From positions 768,001 to 832,000 of the forward strand of contig NZ_SIRR01000008.1 in assembly GCF_011634895.1 (NCBI RefSeq): a DNA stretch of 64,000 nucleotides. The letters run 5' to 3'. Positions 59,281 through 64,000 of the stretch are shown here, in pieces (positions within the stretch are counted from its first letter, which is position 1; each line of letters starts with the position of its first letter). The notes under the pieces were generated by a model. It made no database searches and had not been told where the DNA came from. It saw only the letters and a program-made list of their open reading frames with translations. The stretch comes from Rheinheimera pleomorphica. GTDB taxonomy: Bacteria; Pseudomonadota; Gammaproteobacteria; Enterobacterales; Alteromonadaceae. A program made the translations under genes and the position numbers.

Positions 59281-60930
59281 ATGTTTCGTCTTGCCAGTTT
59301 AGCTTGCGCCATCTTTACTGCCGGCCTTCAGGCCGCGCCTGTTGTTGTCACTAATATCAGTGGTTATGGCTTTAACGACCAGCGCCAATTGCAGCAATTC
59401 AGCGTGCTGGTATTTGACGATGCCAGCGGCAAGGTGCTGGCACGGGGCGATAGCAGCGTCGCGGCACAATACCCCGGTGCAGCCCAGCTAAACGGCCAGG
59501 GTAAAACGTTGTTACCGGGCTTAATTGATGGCCACGGCCATGTGCTGGGGCTGGGACAAAACCTGGCGCAGGTTGAACTGCGCGGCAGCAGCAGTGAGCA
59601 AGAGGCCGTTGCACGGGTGGCCACTTTCGCCGCCAGCAATAAAGAGGCGCCCTGGATTGTCGGCCGCGGCTGGAACCAGGTGCTATGGCCAACCAATACG
59701 TTTCCAACAGCGGCCAGCCTGGATGAAGTGCTTAGCGACAAGCCAGTGTATCTGGAGCGGGTAGATGCGCACGCCGGCTGGGCTAACAGCAAAGCCCTGG
59801 CGCTGGCTGGCATCACCAAAGACAGCATAGACCCGCCGGGCGGCGAAATAGTGCGCGACAGCACTGGTAACCCGACCGGTGTACTGATAGACAACGCTAT
59901 GCTGCTGGTTGAACAGCATATCCCGACGCCGGACAACGCCGCTAAAATACGCGCCCTTAATGCCGCTTTTGCGCATTTACTGGCGCTGGGCATTACCAGC
60001 GTGCACGACGCGGGGGTTGATAGCGATACCGTAAAGTTGTACCAGCAGCTGGCCGACGAACAAAAACTGCCAATGCGGATTTACCCGATGTTATCGGCGC
60101 GCGACCCACAGCTGCCGCAGTGGCTTGAAGCCGGCATTATTGACGATCCGACAGATTATCTGGATATCCGCTCGGTTAAAATTTATGGCGATGGCGCCCT
60201 GGGTAGCCGTGGTGCAGCTTTAATCGAACCCTACAGCGATAAGCCTGAACAAAAAGGCCTGCTGGTCACAGCGCCGGACAAACTGACGCAGATTATGCAA
60301 ATGACAATAGCGGCCGGTTTTCAAACCAATGTGCATGCCATTGGCGATTTAGCCAACCGCTTAGTGTTAGACCGCTTTGAACAGCTGGTGCCGCAAGATA
60401 AGCGGCAGCAAAGCCGCCACCGCATAGAACACGCACAAATAGTGTCGCCAAAAGACATTCCGCGCTTTGCCAAATTACATGTGTTACCGGCGATGCAGGC
60501 GGTGCATGCCACTTCCGATAAAAATATGGCCGGCGATCGCTTAGGTGTCGCGCGCCTGCGCGGTGCCTATGCCTGGCGCAGCTTTATTGATCAGGGCAGC
60601 ATTATTGTTGGCGGCTCAGACTTTCCGGTTGAGCTGGCCAATGCTTTTCACGGTATTCATGCCTCCGTCACCCGCCAAAGCCAGGATAATCAACCGGTGG
60701 GCGGCTGGCTGCCCGAGCAAAAGCTTAGCTTAACCGAAGCGCTACGCTCTTTTACTGTCGATGCCGCTTACGGCGCCTTTCAGGACAACAGCATGGGTAC
60801 ACTGGCGCCAGGCAGCTGGGCTGACTTTATCCTGGTCGACCGTGACATTTATCAAATCCCGTCCGAGCAGCTGTGGCGGGTAGAAGTAGAGCAAACGTAT
60901 GTTAACGGTAAGCAGGTATTCGCCAAATGA
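59281..60930 (+). CDS. Exported amidohydrolase of the YtcJ-like type
   Basis: The 549-residue protein has a signal peptide (ending LQAAP) and a metal-dependent amidohydrolase fold: LLPGLIDGHGHVLG near residue 80 (first metal ligands), VKIYGDGALGSRGAAL, NVHAIGDLANR, HRIEHAQIVSP and GGSDFPVE near residue 440. This is the Amidohydro_3 group, to which YtcJ and several N-acyl or amide hydrolases belong. The natural substrate is not known; a periplasmic amide or ester is my inference. Its last four bases overlap the RNA methyltransferase gene. Confidence 0.9.
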   Translation: MFRLASLACAIFTAGLQAAPVVVTNISGYGFNDQRQLQQFSVLVFDDASGKVLARGDSSVAAQYPGAAQLNGQGKTLLPGLIDGHGHVLGLGQNLAQVELRGSSSEQEAVARVATFAASNKEAPWIVGRGWNQVLWPTNTFPTAASLDEVLSDKPVYLERVDAHAGWANSKALALAGITKDSIDPPGGEIVRDSTGNPTGVLIDNAMLLVEQHIPTPDNAAKIRALNAAFAHLLALGITSVHDAGVDSDTVKLYQQLADEQKLPMRIYPMLSARDPQLPQWLEAGIIDDPTDYLDIRSVKIYGDGALGSRGAALIEPYSDKPEQKGLLVTAPDKLTQIMQMTIAAGFQTNVHAIGDLANRLVLDRFEQLVPQDKRQQSRHRIEHAQIVSPKDIPRFAKLHVLPAMQAVHATSDKNMAGDRLGVARLRGAYAWRSFIDQGSIIVGGSDFPVELANAFHGIHASVTRQSQDNQPVGGWLPEQKLSLTEALRSFTVDAAYGAFQDNSMGTLAPGSWADFILVDRDIYQIPSEQLWRVEVEQTYVNGKQVFAK

Positions 60931-61673
60931 TTAGCCAGAAATGGAGCAAGTTAATCCGCTCCTTGCAGCAAAAAAAGTACCGCAAAGCCGAACAACAGTT
61001 TTTTGTTGAAGGCGAAAAGGCGGTATTAGAACTGCTGGCCTCAAACTGGCAGGTTGATGCGGTGTTCGCGACAGAAAGGTTCTTACAGCAATATCCGCAG
61101 CAGGTAAAAGCAGCCGCACTGGTGCAACAATGCAGCAGTGATGAACTGGTAAAAGTAGGCACCTTTAACAGCAACGACGCCGCGCTGGCAGTAGTAAAAA
61201 TGCCAGCCCACAGCGATTTTGTAGCGCATAGCCACGGCTTTGTGCTGGTGTTGGATCAAATTAACGACCCGGGCAATCTCGGTACCATTATCCGCATTGC
61301 CGACTGGTACGGCATTAAGCATATTGTTTGCTCACCGGATACCGCCGACTGCTACAACCCCAAGGTCATCGCCGCCGCCAAAGGCTCGTTTTTGCGGGTG
61401 CAGCTGCATTATCAGCCACTGCAACCACTGCTGGCACACAGCACATTGCCGGTGTATGGCGCATATTTAGGTGGTGAATCGGTGCATCAGCTCAAGCTTA
61501 ACCACTCAGGCGGTTTTATCGTGCTGGGCAACGAAGCCAATGGTATCAGCGCAGAGTTAGAACAGGTTATCAGCCGCAGAATCACCATCCCGGCTTTTGG
61601 TGAGGCAGAGTCACTGAATGTGGGTATAGCGGCAGCAGTGATCTGCGATAATTTGCTAAGGCTTAGTCAGTAG
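60927..61673 (+). CDS. SPOUT (TrmH/SpoU-family) RNA 2'-O-methyltransferase
   Basis: The 248-residue protein has a short N-terminal substrate-binding domain (KKYRKAEQQFFVEGEKAVLELL) and a SPOUT knot: motif 1 DPGNLGTIIRIADWYG near residue 115, motif 2 FIVLGNEANGIS, motif 3 IPAFGEAESLNVGIAAAVICD. This layout fits the RlmB/TsnR-like rRNA or tRNA methyltransferases; the target nucleotide is not known. It overlaps the amidohydrolase gene by four bases, an odd pairing. It is the last core gene before the cassette region. Confidence 0.93.
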   Translation: MISQKWSKLIRSLQQKKYRKAEQQFFVEGEKAVLELLASNWQVDAVFATERFLQQYPQQVKAAALVQQCSSDELVKVGTFNSNDAALAVVKMPAHSDFVAHSHGFVLVLDQINDPGNLGTIIRIADWYGIKHIVCSPDTADCYNPKVIAAAKGSFLRVQLHYQPLQPLLAHSTLPVYGAYLGGESVHQLKLNHSGGFIVLGNEANGISAELEQVISRRITIPAFGEAESLNVGIAAAVICDNLLRLSQ

Positions 61674-61699
61674 TATTAGCGGTAATGACAGCCAACAGT

Positions 61700-61775
61700 T
61701 GGCGCTAACGTCGCGCTCTGCGGCAATTTTGGAGCGCAGCGGAAAATTTGTCCGACAGCAGCGCTTTCTTAGCTG
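61700..61775 (-). other. attC-like recombination site (distal end of array)
   Basis: Read on the minus strand, this 70-76 base imperfect palindrome starts GCTAAG and ends CGTTAGCGCC. Its outer arms nearly pair (GCTAA/TTAGC), inner arms AGCGCTGCTGTCGG and GCCGCAGAGCGCG pair with one bulge, and the core AATTTT/AAAATT encloses a GC-rich tip. The GTTAGCG core (complement of 61703-61709) differs from the GTTRRRY consensus at two bases. It lies eight bases after the 61784-62482 stop. Confidence 0.65.
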
Positions 61776-61783
61776 TATCTACA

Positions 61784-62482
61784 TCACTCGTAGATTGCAC
61801 GTGAGAAGTCTCGGATATTACTGTGCGATCTTTTTAGCAGATCAAGGACATCTATATCTGTACCCTTAATCACGAACTTAACCCACTCGTATTTTCTTTC
61901 TACCGAGACTGAGTGCCCTTGCTGCAGGTCGCTTACGGCTTTATCAGCAGTAAGCACATAATCTTCTGGCATTTTTATTCCATTGATAGTTGCGCCGCCC
62001 ATATATATCTTCCCTGTACCATCAACAGCCGCGGCACCTCCACCTAACACCGTCATTGACTCTGGGCTATTTACTCGGGTCTGCTCTTGTAATTGATCAT
62101 GTTTGTGGTCATTTGTCACTTTACACAGGTGAATCAACCAACGATCATCACAAGTGTACGGTTGTATAGATTCAATTTTATCCCTGAATTCTTTTTCTAA
62201 ATCCGGCAAATTTTTGTTTAAAGATTTCGTGAATATGCTTTTATCTTTTCCGTACGGGAAATATACATTTTTGGGAGTATTGGATGACCCAGTAAATTCT
62301 GATAAGTCCTGAGCAATATACTCAAGTGAACTTCTCAAATGCTCCAAGCAACTTTTGACCTTTGGCTTGGCGACTCCTACAATGTCCTCTGTTTTCTCGG
62401 CATTGCGATATATGCTATCAATAACAGCGAGAAGCTCTTCTGACTCTGCTATCAACTCATTGACGCTAGATTCTCTTTTCAA
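61784..62482 (-). CDS. Uncharacterised helical protein in integron cassette, HEPN-like N-terminal domain
   Basis: The 232-residue protein has no signal peptide or membrane helix. The first 140 residues are helical with CLEHLRSSLEYIAQDL near 48, YFPYGKDKSIF near 73, IESIQPY near 105 and LCKVTNDHKHDQL near 120. This resembles a group of uncharacterised helical proteins whose NDKH-type motif recalls HEPN folds; the match is from memory. The C-terminal 90 residues look beta-rich (VLGGGAAAVDGTGKIYMGG). The region is A+T-richer than the core genes. attC-like sites flank it on both sides in the same orientation, so it is most likely a mobile gene cassette. Function unknown; a defence role is only a guess. 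Confidence 0.75.
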   Translation of the reverse strand: MKRESSVNELIAESEELLAVIDSIYRNAEKTEDIVGVAKPKVKSCLEHLRSSLEYIAQDLSEFTGSSNTPKNVYFPYGKDKSIFTKSLNKNLPDLEKEFRDKIESIQPYTCDDRWLIHLCKVTNDHKHDQLQEQTRVNSPESMTVLGGGAAAVDGTGKIYMGGATINGIKMPEDYVLTADKAVSDLQQGHSVSVERKYEWVKFVIKGTDIDVLDLLKRSHSNIRDFSRAIYE

Positions 62483-62502
62483 TAGCTTTCTCCTTCGCCT
62501 GC

Positions 62503-62562
62503 ATTGAACGTTTGAAGCCAGCCGCGCGCGTTAGCGCGTCGGACTGTGCTGAGTTGTTATGT
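62503..62562 (-). other. attC site (59-base-element type)
   Basis: On the minus strand this 60-base site starts ACATAACAACTC and ends AAACGTTCAATG. Its layout closely matches the attC of aadA cassettes: a TAACAA core, a GTCCGACGCGC arm, a short loop, a GCGCGCGGCTG arm and a CAAACGTT end. The right core reads GTTCAAT, one base off GTTRRRY. The TAA of the 62557-63186 gene lies inside the left core, as in many integron cassettes. Confidence 0.75.
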
Positions 62563-63186
62563 GTTTGTGCTATCTTTACGTCGATTCCTTAGTAGCACCA
62601 ATCCTACTAAAGAACCAAATGTGCTTGTAAAAACCAAATAAGCGAGCATTAGCATGAGACTTGCCGTTCTTATTGAGCGATCTCCCCAAAATGATGAAAC
62701 CAGTGAAGGATCAAACGTTAATAGCTTGATGCACTCCGCATCGGAAATATTCTCTGTGCACGGCTCACGAAGTGGGCGTTCTAATCCCACCACAAATGAA
62801 ACGGCATCAGAGGCCCCATCTATTGGGATACGCACTACATATAATGTGTGTATTGAAATCAAAATCAAGAACGCGCTTAATGCAATGATTAAAGTGCGAT
62901 TGAACATTTTGCGCAGCCATACAAGGGTAATTCTTTCTCTTCCATACCATTCTATTACCACAGCAACTACTCCCATTATCGCTGCAGAGAGAGGAATCAC
63001 TGTATCCTGCAATGTTGCAGGAATTAATGAAAGAAGCGGGGTGAATAAAGGGATATCTAAAACACCCAAGTATGGTGCCAATCCAATAGCCACCCCAACA
63101 CCAAATCCCACTAAATAACGAACAAAGTCATTTGCTATCTTAGTTGGTGGTTTAGGTTTATTAGTATTATCTACTGGCGCTTGCAT
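62557..63186 (-). CDS. Uncharacterised four-helix membrane protein in integron cassette
   Basis: The 209-residue protein has a charged N terminus and about four membrane helices (about residues 24-45, 60-80, 95-115, 178-200). Between the third and fourth lies an extracytoplasmic loop of about 60 residues with two cysteines (EPCTENISDAECIK) that could form a disulphide. I do not recognise the family. Its start lies inside the end of the 63171-63875 gene (16-base overlap), so the two are translated together, and its stop codon lies in the attC core. Confidence 0.75.
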   Translation of the reverse strand: MQAPVDNTNKPKPPTKIANDFVRYLVGFGVGVAIGLAPYLGVLDIPLFTPLLSLIPATLQDTVIPLSAAIMGVVAVVIEWYGRERITLVWLRKMFNRTLIIALSAFLILISIHTLYVVRIPIDGASDAVSFVVGLERPLREPCTENISDAECIKLLTFDPSLVSSFWGDRSIRTASLMLMLAYLVFTSTFGSLVGLVLLRNRRKDSTNT

Positions 63187-63875
63187 GGGTTAGGGCCTTC
63201 AGCTTCGCTGGTTTTATGTAATTGACAGTCAAGGAGACTCACTTGCTCATCCACGAGGTTCAAGGTCTCATTTATTGGTTTATATCCAGCTCTCGTTATG
63301 GAGTAAGTGTACAAACCACGATATATGCCATTGATATTAGAGTTCGATGTTGTTGATCGTTCTCGTCCACCAGTAGTGGGTCTTATGCGAAAAACAGCAT
63401 TTTCAGGTTTTGTTTGAATGGTTATATCTCTTGAAAGGCCTCGCTCTGAGTGTAATTTTTGTAAAAATATAGAAATGTCATCGAATGGGTTTCCTGCATC
63501 AGCCGGAACAACACCATCTCTAGAAAAAATTGATTGATTGTCAGGGAAATATTTATTCACATATGATCGCATTCCTTGGTACTCCTCACGATCAAGAGAA
63601 CTAATAAGTTGCTTTTTTATGCTGGTTCTTTGGTTAACCACATCTGATCTGCGCCAGCCATGCACCTCTTTACCAAATGGATATTTAAATGACACGTTAG
63701 TGCGTACAGTAACGATAGGCAATGTAGATTGTGCCTGTGATAATCGCTTCTCGACTTGGGCAAGCTTTGATAGATACTCACGATTAAGTTCGGTTATATC
63801 TAAATTGCCAGCTTGCAAGTTATTCTGGAAGTTAAACAACAATAGAAGAATTAGTATTTTAAGATGAGCTTTCAT
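63171..63875 (-). CDS. Uncharacterised exported protein, coiled coil plus PEGA-like C terminus
   Basis: The 234-residue protein has a signal peptide (ending NNLQAG), a short coiled coil (LNREYLSKLAQVEKRLSQAQ), a middle domain, and a C-terminal beta domain (ITIQTKPENAVFRIRPTT ... GIYRGLYTYSITRAGYKPINETLNL) that resembles PEGA surface-layer type domains, where a GxY/GYK turn is typical. The final stretch has two cysteines. AAGG lies upstream of the ATG. It likely acts in the periplasm with the membrane protein encoded next to it. Function unknown. Confidence 0.75.
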   Translation of the reverse strand: MKAHLKILILLLLFNFQNNLQAGNLDITELNREYLSKLAQVEKRLSQAQSTLPIVTVRTNVSFKYPFGKEVHGWRRSDVVNQRTSIKKQLISSLDREEYQGMRSYVNKYFPDNQSIFSRDGVVPADAGNPFDDISIFLQKLHSERGLSRDITIQTKPENAVFRIRPTTGGRERSTTSNSNINGIYRGLYTYSITRAGYKPINETLNLVDEQVSLLDCQLHKTSEAEGPNPCKRQ

Positions 63876-63925
63876 TTTATGTCCGACCTTCTATTCCCTA
63901 TTTACTGATTATCTTTATCACATAG

Positions 63926-63974
63926 ACATAATGACTCCCCACGAGGTGCTGACCTCCAGGAACGTGGGTTAGCT
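63926..63974. other. attC-like palindrome near the right window edge
   Basis: CCCACG (63938-63943) pairs with CGTGGG (63963-63968), and inside it GAGGT/ACCTC (63943-63947 and 63952-63956) forms a second hairpin with loop GCTG. ACATAATG and GTTAGCT lie at the two ends, like degenerate attC cores. It may be the site that separates this cassette from the previous one, or a terminator of a gene beyond the edge. Confidence 0.35.
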
Positions 63975-64000
63975 TTGCAGCCAGAGCCATACTGTATTTG

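Noticed and set aside
61784..63875. Prophage remnant or insertion sequence at the right end
   Set aside because: No integrase, transposase, capsid or terminal inverted repeat genes or sequences are visible, and the attC-like sites explain the boundaries better.

Overview
This window is mostly core chromosome of a gammaproteobacterium. Gene order and protein types (rapA-rluA ... djlA / lptD-surA-pdxA-rsmA-apaG-apaH, class II KARI beside ilvY, rpsI-rplM next to petABC and sspAB, zapE/zapG-degQ-degS, the mla-kds-lpt-rpoN-pts cluster) resemble the order Alteromonadales. A relative of Rheinheimera, Arsukibacterium or Alishewanella is my inference; no rRNA gene is present to confirm it. No tRNA, rRNA, CRISPR array, prophage or insertion sequence was seen.

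Layout. 1-990: 5' part of a PIN-PhoH ATPase gene (minus strand, cut by the window edge). 1230-7425: rapA, rluA, an OmpA-like porin and two small exported proteins. 7430-14954: djlA, then divergently the tightly packed lptD-surA-pdxA-rsmA-apaG-apaH operon, which joins outer-membrane assembly, vitamin B6 synthesis, rRNA methylation and Ap4A breakdown. 15022-17464: a methyl-accepting chemotaxis protein and a small exported protein. 17535-19941: folA, obgE, rpmA and rplU (minus), with ispB divergent. 21183-27509: mdh/argR, a degenerate DyP-family protein, a CsrB-type regulatory RNA with an upstream UvrY/GacA-like palindrome, mgsA and ilvC/ilvY. 27515-32342: sspAB, the cytochrome bc1 complex (petABC) and ribosomal proteins S9 and L13 (minus). 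32547-36833: zapE, then divergent zapG, degQ and degS.

36844-49348: an envelope and regulation cluster. murA-ibaG-mlaBCDEF run leftward. caxA-kdsD-kdsC-lptC-lptA-lptB-rpoN-hpf-ptsN-rapZ-ptsO run rightward. Together they serve peptidoglycan precursor synthesis, phospholipid retrieval, Kdo supply, LPS export, sigma-54 and the nitrogen PTS. 49351-55196: a six-gene Mrp cation/proton antiporter operon with a fused MrpA-MrpB. 55531-61673: fumC, a DUF898 membrane protein with an M48 metalloprotease, and an amidohydrolase overlapping a SPOUT RNA methyltransferase.

61700-64000: the accessory part, richer in A+T, with all three genes on the minus strand. Two attC-like palindromes flank a 232-residue helical protein. 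One of them supplies the stop codon of the next gene. I read this as the distal end of a chromosomal integron cassette array, with the integrase expected beyond the right edge. The cassettes carry an HEPN-like helical protein and a two-gene unit (four-helix membrane protein plus exported coiled-coil/PEGA-like protein) of unknown function. This region and the CsrB-type RNA are the parts most worth a second look.
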